Assembly: GCA_028282325.1 (NCBI GenBank)
Contig: JANQID010000051.1
Span: 1-64,000, forward strand
Length of the DNA stretch: 64,000 nt
Direction: 5' to 3'
Origin: Chloroflexaceae bacterium
Lineage (GTDB): Bacteria; Chloroflexota; Chloroflexia; Chloroflexales; Chloroflexaceae
Below are positions 38,278-47,601 of this stretch, one piece after another. The notes under the pieces are model-generated. The model ran no database searches and was not told the origin of the DNA. It saw only the letters and a program-made list of their open reading frames with translations. Each line of letters opens with the position of its first letter. Positions within the stretch are counted from its first letter, which is position 1. The translations under genes were made by a program, and so were the position numbers.

Positions 38278-39021
38278 ATGCGCCCTTTCAAACGCATGCC
38301 CGATCGTGTAGCCGATGAAACGACGGTGCATCGTCGTATTCTCGTCGCTGATGATGACCCATCGATTGCGACGCTGATCCAGGTGACGCTCAAGGATCCG
38401 CGCTACGAGATTGTCCCGGTCAAGAATGGCCTAGAGGCACTGAAAGCATTTGAGGAGCAGGTCTTCGATGTGCTCATCCTCGACGTGATGATGCCCTATA
38501 TCGATGGGTTTGAGGCATGCGAGCAGATTCGCGCCCAGAGCGATGTTCCGATTATTATTCTCACCAGCCGCGATGGAACCGATGACATTGTGCATGGTTT
38601 CGAGCTTGGCGCCGACGATTACATCACCAAGCCGTTTAAAACCGCCGAGTTGATCGCGCGAGTCGAGGCCATTCTGCGGCGGCTGGAAGGCAACAAGCAT
38701 CGCAAAGCGCCGCCAATTGTGCGCGTCGCCGATATCGAGATTGACGAGCCGCGCCACCGCGTGCTTGTACGCGGCAAGGAAGTCAACCTGACTCCGATGG
38801 AGTTTGAGTTGTTGTATTTCCTGGCAGCTAATTCCGGCCAGGTATTTGATCGCGAAACGTTGTTCCGCGAGGTCTGGGGCTATGAATACGTTGGCGAAAC
38901 GAACCTGGTTGATGTGTGCGTGCGCCGACTACGCGAAAAGGTGGAGATCGAACCATCAAAACCACGCATTATCATGACTGTCCGCGGCGTAGGCTACAAG
39001 CTCAGTGATTCGAACGTATGA
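38278..39021 (+). CDS. OmpR/PhoB-family response regulator
   Basis: The 247-residue protein has a receiver domain with acidic pair DDD, phosphoacceptor in LILDVMMPYIDG, Thr/Ser in IILTSRDG and Lys in YITKPF, followed by a winged-helix DNA-binding domain (LTPMEFELLYFLAANSGQVFDRETL ... DVCVRRLREKVE ... IMTVRGVGYKL). No cognate kinase is adjacent; the kinase at 29599 is of a class that pairs with NarL-type regulators. It is followed closely by upp. Confidence 0.93.
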   Translation: MRPFKRMPDRVADETTVHRRILVADDDPSIATLIQVTLKDPRYEIVPVKNGLEALKAFEEQVFDVLILDVMMPYIDGFEACEQIRAQSDVPIIILTSRDGTDDIVHGFELGADDYITKPFKTAELIARVEAILRRLEGNKHRKAPPIVRVADIEIDEPRHRVLVRGKEVNLTPMEFELLYFLAANSGQVFDRETLFREVWGYEYVGETNLVDVCVRRLREKVEIEPSKPRIIMTVRGVGYKLSDSNV

Positions 39022-39024
39022 CCA

Positions 39025-39678
39025 ATGAGCAGTGCGACAACTCCTAATTCTCCACCGCCGGTTTATGTGTCCCAGCATCCGCTGGTACTGCATAAGCTGG
39101 CGTTGCTCCGCAGCATCCACACCGAACCGAAAAAATTCCGCGAGATGGTCCACGAGATCTCGCAGTTGCTGTTTTATGAGGCGACAAAGGATCTGAAGCT
39201 TGCCCCGCTGACGGTAGAGACTCCGCTGAGTAGCTGCCCCGGCTATGAGGTTGCCGAACGTATCGGCCTGATGCCGATACTGCGCGCCGGTCTGGGCATG
39301 TCCGAGGCGATCCTGGGGATGTTGCCGGTCGCCCATGTCTGGCACCTGGGGCTGTATCGCGACCACGAGACGCTCAAGCCGGTGACGTACTATAACAAGT
39401 TGCCCGATCACCCGGAAATCGATCTCTCGCTGGTGATTGATCCGATGCTCGCTACCGGCGGCTCCGCTGTCGCAGCAGTCAATATTTTAAAACGCTGGGG
39501 CGCCATTCGAATCAAGTTTCTCGGCCTGATTGCCGCGCCCGAAGGCGTACAAGCGTTGACCAGCGCGCATCCCGACGTGCCGATCCATCTTGCAGCTATC
39601 GATAACCATCTTGACGAGCACGGGTATATCGTTCCCGGTCTGGGCGACGCGGGAGATCGGCAGTTTGGCACGGGCTAA
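39025..39678 (+). CDS. upp: Uracil phosphoribosyltransferase
   Basis: The 217-residue enzyme has the PRPP-binding loop [21 protein letters not shown], the uracil-binding C-terminus [16 protein letters not shown] and [15 protein letters not shown]. It salvages uracil to UMP. It begins three bases after the response regulator stop codon. Confidence 0.95.
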   Translation: MSSATTPNSPPPVYVSQHPLVLHKLALLRSIHTEPKKFREMVHEISQLLFYEATKDLKLAPLTVETPLSSCPGYEVAERIGLMPILRAGLGMSEAILGMLPVAHVWHLGLYRDHETLKPVTYYNKLPDHPEIDLSLVIDPMLATGGSAVAAVNILKRWGAIRIKFLGLIAAPEGVQALTSAHPDVPIHLAAIDNHLDEHGYIVPGLGDAGDRQFGTG

Positions 39679-39734
39679 GGTCGGCCCGTCGGCGCGAGAG
39701 ACCGCACAAGATATGGCGCACGAATGACTGATCG

Positions 39735-40853
39735 ATGGTAGTCATCGCCCTGCTGCTCACGTTTGGCATCGCCGCCACGCTCACGATGCTGCTCGCGCCG
39801 CCGGTTGCGCGTCTCTGTGAGCGGCGCGGCTGGCTGGCGTATCCTGGCCCCCGCAGCGTCCACCGCTCGCCTATGCCGACGGTGGGCGGCCTCGCAATTA
39901 TCGCCGGGTTCACCGGCGCGCTGCTGCTGTCTTTCGCCCTCGAATGGCTCGACCCCGCCCTTCGACGTTCACCCTATGAGCATCTGCGCCTGACGTTGTT
40001 GCTGATCGGCGCAACGATCGTTGCAGCGATCAGCTTTATCGACGATCTGCGCGATTTGCCGGCATTGCCGCGTCTGGTTGTGCATTTCGGGGCGGCGCTG
40101 GTCGCCGTCGGGCCGTATCTCTGGGATCCGACGCTCTATCCCGATGCGCTGGGCATGCCAACCGAAGCCCGCGGCATTATTCTCACCGCATTCAACTTCC
40201 CCTTCGTCGAGCAGGTGCATTTGCACAACCTCAGCCCCTGGATCGCCATTGCCGCAACGCTGATCTGGATCACTGGCATGCAAAACATGGTCAACTGGGC
40301 CGACGGTCTGGATGGGCTGGCCGCCGGCATTACGCTGATCGCCGCGTCGATGCTCACGATCCACACGCTGATGCTCAATCCGCCGCAAGTGACGGTGGGG
40401 TTGTTGCCGCTCGCGCTGGCCGGGGCGTGCGCCGGGTTTTTGCCCTTCAATTTTCACCCCGCGCGCATATTTATGGGCGATGTCGGCGCGATGACGCTGG
40501 GCTATGTGCTGGGCGTGAGCGCGATCATCGGCGGCGCGAAGCTAGCGACGGCGCTGCTGGTGATGGGCGTGCCGCTGATCGATATGGCCTGGCTGATCGT
40601 CTGGCGCACGCTGCACGGGCGCTCGGCGGCCCGCGCGGGACGCGATAACCTGCATATTCGCTTGCTGGATATGGGCTTTTCGCAACGCCAGATCGTGGCG
40701 TTCTACTACATATTGAGCGCCGCATTCGGCGGCATCGCCCTGCTCGATGTGATGACCCCGGCGGCCAAGCTCGGCGCGCTGGCCGTGCTCGGCATCCTGG
40801 TGCTGAGCGTGCTGATCTATGCCTCGACCCGCCCAACGACCGCCCGCAGCTAG
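39735..40853 (+). CDS. MraY/WecA-like polyprenyl-phosphate sugar-phosphate transferase
   Basis: The 372-residue membrane protein has about ten helices and the conserved cytoplasmic motifs of the family: SFIDDLRDLP, NWADGLDGLA, ARIFMGDVGAMTLG and the His-containing DNLHIRLLDMG. It transfers a sugar 1-phosphate to a lipid phosphate at the membrane. The motif pattern is closer to WecA/TagO than to MraY, so a teichoic acid-like or exopolysaccharide role is possible. Confidence 0.87.
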   Translation: MVVIALLLTFGIAATLTMLLAPPVARLCERRGWLAYPGPRSVHRSPMPTVGGLAIIAGFTGALLLSFALEWLDPALRRSPYEHLRLTLLLIGATIVAAISFIDDLRDLPALPRLVVHFGAALVAVGPYLWDPTLYPDALGMPTEARGIILTAFNFPFVEQVHLHNLSPWIAIAATLIWITGMQNMVNWADGLDGLAAGITLIAASMLTIHTLMLNPPQVTVGLLPLALAGACAGFLPFNFHPARIFMGDVGAMTLGYVLGVSAIIGGAKLATALLVMGVPLIDMAWLIVWRTLHGRSAARAGRDNLHIRLLDMGFSQRQIVAFYYILSAAFGGIALLDVMTPAAKLGALAVLGILVLSVLIYASTRPTTARS

Positions 40854-40973
40854 CGCCGCCCCCGCCCCGTTTGCCCAATGCGCCCCTGAAACGCCGATCC
40901 TCGCGGCGAGATCATGGTAAGATTCACCATGACAAACGCAAGACAAAGCTATCATAAATAGAGGGGTATCCAA

Positions 40974-41465
40974 GTGATCCGACGCATCGAACCCGGCCCG
41001 GGGCAGGAATCCGTTTGGGATTATCCTCGCCCGCCGCGCCTGGAGGAATCGACGAAGCATATTCGAGTGGCCTTCAACGGCGTTGTGATCGCCGACACCA
41101 AACGTGCGATGCGCGTGCTGGAGACCAGCCACCCGCCGACGTTTTATCTGCCGCCGGAAGACATCGCGATGGAATATCTGCTCAACACGAGTCGCGTTTC
41201 ACTCTGCGAGTGGAAGGGCCAGGCGCAGTATTACACGATCACCGTCGGCGACAAGCAGGCGCACAACGCCGCCTGGCGCTATCCCGCCCCAACCGCCGCG
41301 TTCGCGCCCCTGCGCGATTATGTCGCGTTCTATCCCGGCATGATGGACGCATGCTACGTTGATGATGAGCAGGTGCAGGCACAGGAGGGCGACTTCTACG
41401 GCGGTTGGGTGACAAGCGACATCGTCGGGCCGTTCAAGGGCAGTCCGGGCACGTGGGGTTGGTAG
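40974..41465 (+). CDS. DUF427 family protein
   Basis: The 163-residue protein matches the DUF427 pattern: IRVAFNGVVIADTKRAMRVLET, PPTFYLPPEDI, CEWKGQAQYYTI, WRYPAP, YVAFYPGMMDACYVDDE, QEGDFYGGWVTSDIVGPFKG. The function is unknown. A GTG start at 40974 follows GAGGGG. Confidence 0.87.
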   Translation: MIRRIEPGPGQESVWDYPRPPRLEESTKHIRVAFNGVVIADTKRAMRVLETSHPPTFYLPPEDIAMEYLLNTSRVSLCEWKGQAQYYTITVGDKQAHNAAWRYPAPTAAFAPLRDYVAFYPGMMDACYVDDEQVQAQEGDFYGGWVTSDIVGPFKGSPGTWGW

Positions 41466-41921
41466 CGCACATCGCGCTGATCGGCTTTCATCGCCAGCCT
41501 GGTGCAGATGAACACTCGCACAAAGATCTGGCAGGTTTGGGAAATCTGTCAGGTCTGACATAGCTGTCGCAAGCATCGCTCCGCGATTCAGTTCCGCAAA
41601 ACGCCTCCTGTCCGCACACGTTTCTTGCCGTCCCAATTGCCGCCTCCGTTCTTCACGCGCCGGATTCATCGAATTGTCGCCGCACAATCTTGTATAGCAT
41701 GTTATACTGTCGGGAACGCTGCATACCGGGGACGGAACAGCAGCATACTATGCGTGGCGCGCCATTTCAAAATCGACGCAGAAACGCAATCACAAAACGC
41801 CCCTTTTCGTTACTAATAACTCAGAGCGCTTGTTCATCACGCTAACCATAACGAACAAGCACCGTTGAAATGCGCCCGAATTTGAGCGCATGCTTTGGGA
41901 TTTGAAGTTTGGGGAGTTGTG
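41466..41921. promoter_or_regulatory. Intergenic region upstream of the CRISPR operon, with several inverted repeats
   Basis: No gene is supported. It holds the palindrome GTATAGCATGTTATAC (41692-41707, one mismatch pair), an inverted repeat GCTTGTTC/GAACAAGC (41828-41835 and 41853-41860), and ATGCGC/GCGCAT (about 41870-41891). A short imperfect palindrome of the CTGTCAGGT family lies at about 41527-41561. A -10-like TATACT overlaps the first palindrome. These may control cas transcription. Confidence 0.45.
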
Positions 41922-42944
41922 ATGACTCAAGATGCGATCGCGATCGATGCCGCCCGATTCGAGTTGCCGCCGACTTTGCCGATTCTTTGCGCACGGGTGA
42001 CGCTGCGCTTGCTTGAAGATGCCGCGTTGCCCGGATACAAAGGCGCAATGTTGCGCGGCGGCTTTGGCTATGCTTTCCAACGCGCCTCGTGCCCGCGCGC
42101 CTGCTGGAACGTCTCCGACCGTTGCGTCGCCGATATGATCTGCCCGTATCGCTGGGTGTTTGAGACGCCGCACCCGCCCGATGTCAGCCATTTGCACGAT
42201 CTGCGCGATGTGCCGCGCCCCTTTGTGATCGAGCCGCCCCTGGATCGCCGCGCCGATTATCGTTCCGGCGATGCGCTGGAGTTTGGCCTGACGCTGATCG
42301 GGCGCGGGATCGATTATCTGCCCTATTTTCTGTTTGGCTTCGAGGAGCTTGGCCGCGCGGGGTTGGGCCGCCAGCACGCCCGCGCGCGACTCGAACGGGT
42401 TGAAGCGTTGCGCCCCTGGCACATCGCCGGTCAGACGATCTATCAGGATGGCCGGGTGCAGCCGGACACTGATCTGACCAGTTTTAGTCGCTCGCCTTTG
42501 CTGTACTCCGCGAACGCGATCACCGGGCGCGCCGCGCATCTTCCCGCCGATCTGCGTCTCACGCTGCATACACCGCTGCGGGTGAAGGCGCGCGGCGCGT
42601 TTATCGAGCGCATCGAGCCGCCGGCGCTGGTTCAATCGCTGTGCTGGCGCCTGAGCGCGCTGGCGACGTTCCACGGCGGCGGGCCCTGGCCGGTCGATCA
42701 CCGCATGCTGACGGAGCAGGCGCGCGACATCGTCGTTGAGCAGGAGCAGGTGCGCTGGCTGGATTGGGAGCGCACTTCGATGCGCGGCGAGCGCTCGCGT
42801 CCGATGAAGCTCGGCGGCATTGTCGGCAGCGCGACGCTGCGCAACGTCCCGCCGGATCTGCGCACGCTGTTGCTGACGGGCAGCCTGGTGCATGTCGGTA
42901 AGGCGGTTGTGTTTGGGCATGGGCGGATTGAGGTGCAGGGATGA
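41922..42944 (+). CDS. cas6: Cas6, CRISPR precrRNA-processing endoribonuclease
   Basis: The 340-residue protein has an N-terminal ferredoxin-like part (ALPGYKGAMLRGGFGYAFQRA) with a Cys-rich stretch CPRACWNVSDRCVADMICPY, as in the large Cas6 proteins of type III systems, and the C-terminal Gly-rich loop LVHVGKAVVFGHGRIEV. It cuts the precursor crRNA within repeats. The start is the ATG at 41922 after GGGGAG. It is the first gene of the locus, 120 bases before cas10. Confidence 0.87.
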   Translation: MTQDAIAIDAARFELPPTLPILCARVTLRLLEDAALPGYKGAMLRGGFGYAFQRASCPRACWNVSDRCVADMICPYRWVFETPHPPDVSHLHDLRDVPRPFVIEPPLDRRADYRSGDALEFGLTLIGRGIDYLPYFLFGFEELGRAGLGRQHARARLERVEALRPWHIAGQTIYQDGRVQPDTDLTSFSRSPLLYSANAITGRAAHLPADLRLTLHTPLRVKARGAFIERIEPPALVQSLCWRLSALATFHGGGPWPVDHRMLTEQARDIVVEQEQVRWLDWERTSMRGERSRPMKLGGIVGSATLRNVPPDLRTLLLTGSLVHVGKAVVFGHGRIEVQG

Positions 42945-43064
42945 GGCGGAAGTGTGCGCATTTGTGACGGGGCGGGATGGTAGAGTGAGCGTGTACACGT
43001 GTGTGACGGGGCAGCATAGGACGTGAGAGTGACAGGAGCGATTCTGACAAATTGAGGATAGACA

Positions 43065-45161
43065 ATGAACAGTATTTCTGATTTTGCACCGGCAATCGCC
43101 GCCTGTTTCGACTATGACCATACGCTTGATCGCGACAAGCTCATCAAAGCAATTCATGAGTTGTTCGATAAAGAAAAGCCAATTCCTGATTCACAAGAGA
43201 TGTTGAGCAAACTTGACGCAAATCTCAACGCACTCACGGGAAAACGTAGGATCGCTCTGATCTACGGCGGGGCGACGAAGATCAAGGATTACGTCTTCGA
43301 AGCGCCGAAGCTGCCGGAGATTCGCGGGGCGAGCGCGCTGCTGGACTGGGTGAATGAAGTTGAACTTCCCAGGCTTTGGGACGCCCATAAGCCAAAAGAG
43401 TTTGCCGAGAAAGGCATTGTCTACGCCAGCGGCGGCAACATTCTGGCCTTCGCGCCCGCGAGCAAAGGCCAGTCACTGGCAACCGACATCGAGCGCTGCT
43501 ACACCGAACAGACCCTGACTGCCAACAGCGTCGCTGTTTACGAAACTTTTGGTTTGCTAGAGTTGCGTTATGGACGCAATCCGCTCAGTTACTGGGTCGA
43601 AGAATTCGAAGAGCACTGGAAAAACCCGGAATTGCAGCCGATACTAGCGCAGTACTACTATGGCAACGCCAAAGACACACCAGCTGATCGATTTTACCGT
43701 CGCAAGGCCTTTGGAGAATTAGTGGCTGTTCTCGCGACGAAATTCAATCGGCGGCGTGACGAGAAGGCATATGCTGGCGAACCGCGCAACGTGCCGTTCT
43801 ACCCAATGATCCCATGGGCCGAGAAGTGCGATAGCAGCGATATTCGCCCGGCGGTCTGGAGCGGGACGATCGGCGATGAAGCTGCCCCGCGCCAGATGAG
43901 CGAGCCGTCGGCCCGCAAGCGTGCGGTTGGCCAGGCAGTGAAAAGAGACGAAGCACGAACGACACGCTGGTTTAGAGAGGCCTTCAAACATTGGCAGGTG
44001 CCGAGCGACCTGCAGTCGTGGGAACAGCAATGGGATCAACATCTTGAGGATGTTCAGGATTCAGCCTATGCTCAAGAATTTAAGCGATTAACTGCTGCGG
44101 GCCATAGCATTAAGCCACCGCAAGATCTGGGGGAGATCGGCCAGGCATCTTCACCTGGGAGGTATGTTGGAATCATTTATGCTGATGGTAACAACGTCGG
44201 GCGGCTGATCGCCACACAAAAAACACCGCAAGAATACCACGACAACTCGCTTATACTACGTAATGCTGCAAAGAATGCGGTGTTCTGCGCATTGGCGAAG
44301 CACTTGACACCGAAGCATGTGCGAACCGGTAAGAATCAGGATCGTTGGATGCATCCTTTTGAGATACTCGCCATTGGCGGCGACGACCTCATCTTGATCG
44401 TCCCGGGAGACAAGGCGTTTGATGTTGCCCTGACTATTGGCCTGGAATTCGAGCAGAGACTAGCCGGAGACTTACCCGTTCTGCACGATGCGCTGTCTGC
44501 GACAGAGTACAAACAACGTTACAGCGCTGGCACCCCTGTTATTCGCGACAACTACACTCCTTCCATCGGCCTCTCGGCAGGCGTGATTGTTGCCCAGGAG
44601 AACACGCCGATCTTCTTTTTGCGTGACCTGGTCGAAGAGTTGCTCAAGAAGGCCAAGAGCCTGGCGAAGCAGAATGTCAAGCAGGGATATTTTGGCGGCG
44701 CGGTGGATTTTATGGTGCTCAAGTCGATCACCATGGTCACAGATGACATCAAGACCTTCCGCGAGGCCGGTTTGGGGGATGGTGATGTTCGTAAAGACGA
44801 GCCGCTCCGCCGCCTGACGGCGCGCCCATATACCTGGCATGAGTTTGCCGGCCTGCTGGAAACGATCCGGGAGTTAAAGAAAGCAAACGTACCACGCTCG
44901 CAACTCTACCGCATCCGGCGCGTGATGCAGGAAGAGACGCAGCACAGCACGATTGCCAGCACGATGGAATACCTGTATACACGCGTGCGGATGCGTCGCA
45001 CACTGGCCGATAAGCTTCAGGAGGTGATCGAACAGAATTGGCGCGCCGGAACGCTAACGAGCAACAACAATCGCCTCTCGATCCCGCCCTGGCTGCCGCT
45101 CGGCAGACAGAGCTGGGAGACGATCTGGCCCGACCTGATCGAGGCGTACGATATGACGTGA
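43065..45161 (+). CDS. cas10: Cas10-type large subunit (III-D/Csx11-like), cyclase site intact, no HD domain
   Basis: The 698-residue protein has the first palm region at residues 62-135 (ALIYGGATKIKDYVFEAPKL, GASALLDWVNEVELP) and a second with IYADGNNVGRL (371-381) and the GGDD motif (438-441). GGDD makes cyclic oligoadenylates from ATP when target RNA is bound. The HD nuclease domain of many Cas10 proteins is absent. In the segment CDSSDIRPAVWSG ... MSEPSARKR (255-286), three of the four Cys expected from Cas10 zinc motifs are replaced. The layout suggests subtype III-D. Cleaving DNA is unlikely; signalling to the Card1-like nuclease fits best. Confidence 0.9.
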   Translation: MNSISDFAPAIAACFDYDHTLDRDKLIKAIHELFDKEKPIPDSQEMLSKLDANLNALTGKRRIALIYGGATKIKDYVFEAPKLPEIRGASALLDWVNEVELPRLWDAHKPKEFAEKGIVYASGGNILAFAPASKGQSLATDIERCYTEQTLTANSVAVYETFGLLELRYGRNPLSYWVEEFEEHWKNPELQPILAQYYYGNAKDTPADRFYRRKAFGELVAVLATKFNRRRDEKAYAGEPRNVPFYPMIPWAEKCDSSDIRPAVWSGTIGDEAAPRQMSEPSARKRAVGQAVKRDEARTTRWFREAFKHWQVPSDLQSWEQQWDQHLEDVQDSAYAQEFKRLTAAGHSIKPPQDLGEIGQASSPGRYVGIIYADGNNVGRLIATQKTPQEYHDNSLILRNAAKNAVFCALAKHLTPKHVRTGKNQDRWMHPFEILAIGGDDLILIVPGDKAFDVALTIGLEFEQRLAGDLPVLHDALSATEYKQRYSAGTPVIRDNYTPSIGLSAGVIVAQENTPIFFLRDLVEELLKKAKSLAKQNVKQGYFGGAVDFMVLKSITMVTDDIKTFREAGLGDGDVRKDEPLRRLTARPYTWHEFAGLLETIRELKKANVPRSQLYRIRRVMQEETQHSTIASTMEYLYTRVRMRRTLADKLQEVIEQNWRAGTLTSNNNRLSIPPWLPLGRQSWETIWPDLIEAYDMT

Positions 45162-45186
45162 CGCCGCTGCTTGAGGAGAAGGAACA

Positions 45187-45867
45187 ATGACACAGTTGAG
45201 CATAAGCCTGACGGTGATCAGCGAGACGGCCCTGAGTGTCGGCGCGGGCGGCAGTGCCGGGACGATTGCCGACAAGAGTGTTGTGCGCGACGGCTGGGGC
45301 CGCCTGGTCATCCCCGGTTCGCAGGTGAAGGGCAAGGCGCGCTGGGCAGCCGAGCAGATCCTGCGTAGCCTGGGTCGGGATATTCCCGCGCCCTTCGACG
45401 AAGCTGCGCGCGTCGAGCAAGACAACCCGGTGCGCGCTATCTTCGGCAGCCCCAACCAACGCTCGCCGCTGTGTTTCGCCGACCTGGTGGGTGTGGTTGG
45501 CCCGGTTGACCAGATTGACAGCCTGCGCGATAACCTGGAGCAGCAGCGCAGCCAAGTGCGCCCATCGGTCTCGATCAACCGACGGCGCGGCACCGCCGAG
45601 GACGCACGATTGCTCTTCCAGGAGATTGGACTGGAGGGCGCCCGATTCTACGCGGAGGAGGCCATTAGCGGCGCAATGGACAATCTAGGACACGTCGCGC
45701 TGCTCTGGGCCGCGCTGTGCCTGTCTACTCGCTGGGGTGGGGCAAAGTCGCGTGGATTGGGATGGGCGCGCGTCGATGTCACGATGCAATATGATGGCAA
45801 CATCGTAAAGCATGAACAACTTGAACAGGCACTTCGTGATCTGGCGGCACGAGAAGGGAGTTCCTGA
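45187..45867 (+). CDS. Csm3-like Cas7 RAMP subunit 1
   Basis: The 226-residue RAMP has GAGGSAGTIADKSVVRD near residues 20-35, PGSQVKGKARW (a variant of the SSLKG helix) and the C-terminal Gly-rich KSRGLGWARV. An Asp in ADKSVVRD aligns with the Csm3 residue that cuts target RNA. INRRRGTAEDARLL is shared nearly exactly with the next gene (INRRRGTAEDQRLY). Its stop codon overlaps the next start (ATGA). Confidence 0.85.
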   Translation: MTQLSISLTVISETALSVGAGGSAGTIADKSVVRDGWGRLVIPGSQVKGKARWAAEQILRSLGRDIPAPFDEAARVEQDNPVRAIFGSPNQRSPLCFADLVGVVGPVDQIDSLRDNLEQQRSQVRPSVSINRRRGTAEDARLLFQEIGLEGARFYAEEAISGAMDNLGHVALLWAALCLSTRWGGAKSRGLGWARVDVTMQYDGNIVKHEQLEQALRDLAAREGSS

Positions 45868-47114
45868 TGAAACATATCACCATACATATCACTGCCCGCT
45901 CGCCACTCACCTTCCCAACCCGCAAGCCGGGAACACAGTTTCGCACAAGCCTGCCTTATGTGCCGGGCACAGCAATCTATGGCGCGCTGGGCATGGGACT
46001 TGGCGAACAGAATCGTTTTGACCCCGAACTATTCAGTAACATCCGCTGTCACAACGCCTATCCGGCGTACCCCGACGATGCGTGGGTGCGTCCGCTGCCA
46101 GCGACCGCAATTCAGCCCAAGGGCGCCGAAGTTCACGAGGCGATTGACTCGCTGGTGGCGCGGGTGTGCTGGGAGCGCCAGCAGCCTGCCGCGCTGATCT
46201 ATGCGCCGACCGATGATGAAGGACGACCCTGGGAAGCGGCTGGACCGAAGTTTTATACCCTGAAAGGTGGAAAGATCGCGACACGCAAGGTGACGCAACG
46301 TACACTGACGCGCGTCTCGATCAACCGGCGGCGCGGCACGGCGGAAGATCAGCGTCTCTACTCGCTGCTAGCGATCAACGAAGTGACCACCCATAAAGAG
46401 GATGACAAGAAGTGGCTTGAGCCGACCCGGTTTCGCGGCAGCCTGGTAATACCCGATAACACGCCTGCCGAGATCGAGACCGCGCTGCGAGCCATCACGC
46501 ATGTGGGCGGGCGGCAGACGAGCGGGTTAGGCGCGATTGAACTCGCGCTGTCGGAACAGCCGGCGGGCAACGATATATCCGACACATCTATTCAGGAGCG
46601 CGTACGCAACCTGACCAGGCGCTTTCAGAAACAGGTTGCGCTCTACACAGACCTTGGGGGTAGCGGGTGGATTGATGCGCAGGGCAACGAACAGATGATT
46701 GCCGACGAGTCCATCTTCACCGTCAACCTGCTCTCCGACGCGATCTTGCTTGAACACGGCTGGGTTCCCACGAACGAGTTGAGCGGGTCGATGTTAGAAG
46801 CATATACCCGCAAGGAGGACTACCCCGGTCTGAAAGCGCGCCTGATCCGCGCGTTCACAACAACCAGCATCGTCGGCGGCTGGAATGTGAGCTGGCAGCG
46901 GCCCAAGCCGACTGACGTGGCAGTGAATATGGGCGGTGTGTTCGTGTTCCAGGCCGAGCACCCACTCGAACAAAAAGATTATGAAGCGCTGGAACGCCTG
47001 CAACTCGACGGCATCGGCGAGCGGCGCGCCGAAGGCTATGGGCAGGTGCAGATATGCGATGACTTTCACGTGATGAAGAGGGAGGAATCCAATGAGCACA
47101 CTCGATCCGAATAA
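45867..47114 (+). CDS. csx10: Csx10-like RAMP (Cas5-like subunit of III-D)
   Basis: The 415-residue protein starts with a RAMP fold (ITARSPLTFPTRKPGTQFRTSLPYVPGTAIYGALG), holds a middle segment RVSINRRRGTAEDQRLYSLL, RQTSGLGAIEL as one Gly-rich loop and GIGERRAEGYGQVQI as a second at the end, so two RAMP domains are fused. Length and pattern fit Csx10 of subtype III-D, which caps the crRNA 5' handle. It overlaps the small subunit gene by 23 bases. Confidence 0.78.
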   Translation: MKHITIHITARSPLTFPTRKPGTQFRTSLPYVPGTAIYGALGMGLGEQNRFDPELFSNIRCHNAYPAYPDDAWVRPLPATAIQPKGAEVHEAIDSLVARVCWERQQPAALIYAPTDDEGRPWEAAGPKFYTLKGGKIATRKVTQRTLTRVSINRRRGTAEDQRLYSLLAINEVTTHKEDDKKWLEPTRFRGSLVIPDNTPAEIETALRAITHVGGRQTSGLGAIELALSEQPAGNDISDTSIQERVRNLTRRFQKQVALYTDLGGSGWIDAQGNEQMIADESIFTVNLLSDAILLEHGWVPTNELSGSMLEAYTRKEDYPGLKARLIRAFTTTSIVGGWNVSWQRPKPTDVAVNMGGVFVFQAEHPLEQKDYEALERLQLDGIGERRAEGYGQVQICDDFHVMKREESNEHTRSE

Positions 47115-47601
47115 ACTGCGGCGCGAGCTGTTGTTGGAACGGTCGATCAAGCAGCAGTTCGATGCGTTGGTCGGACGGGCGAACACAACGGCCGCGAAAC
47201 TCAAGTCCAACAACAAAATGGAGGAGAATCAGTTGCGCAACCTGCTCAACGTTGCGATGGAGTCGCGCTCGGTTGAGGTGGTGATCAACTTTATTCGCTA
47301 CCAGATTGGGCGAAACGAAAGTGCCTGGCAGAAAGATAAAGACGAATTTGGTCGCACTGTCATCAGAGACATTCGTACATTCGTTGCTGGATTAGCAGAC
47401 AACGTGGTTGGGTATCTCAAAGACAGCAGCATTTCCGAAGCTGAAGCCGAGGCTCTGCGTTCTGAAGCCTCCATCCGGCTGATGCAGCTCTATCTGGGCT
47501 ATCTCAACCGCGCGTTCTACTACGGTAAGAAAGCAAATGGCTTTGAACATTTGAATGAGATCGCCGGGAACAATGCGAAGGAGGCCGCCAATGCCAAGTG
47601 A
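47092..47601 (+). CDS. Small helical subunit (Cas11/Csm2-like)
   Basis: The 169-residue protein is helical throughout (LRRELLLERSIKQQFDALVGRANTTAAKL, VEVVINFIRYQIGRNESAWQKDKDEFGRTVI, IRLMQLYLGYLNRAFYYGKKA). The last helix resembles the Csm2/Csx10-associated small subunits, which line the target-binding groove. The assignment rests on size, composition and position between csx10 and a cas7-like gene. ATG follows GGAGG. Confidence 0.7.
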   Translation: MSTLDPNKLRRELLLERSIKQQFDALVGRANTTAAKLKSNNKMEENQLRNLLNVAMESRSVEVVINFIRYQIGRNESAWQKDKDEFGRTVIRDIRTFVAGLADNVVGYLKDSSISEAEAEALRSEASIRLMQLYLGYLNRAFYYGKKANGFEHLNEIAGNNAKEAANAK

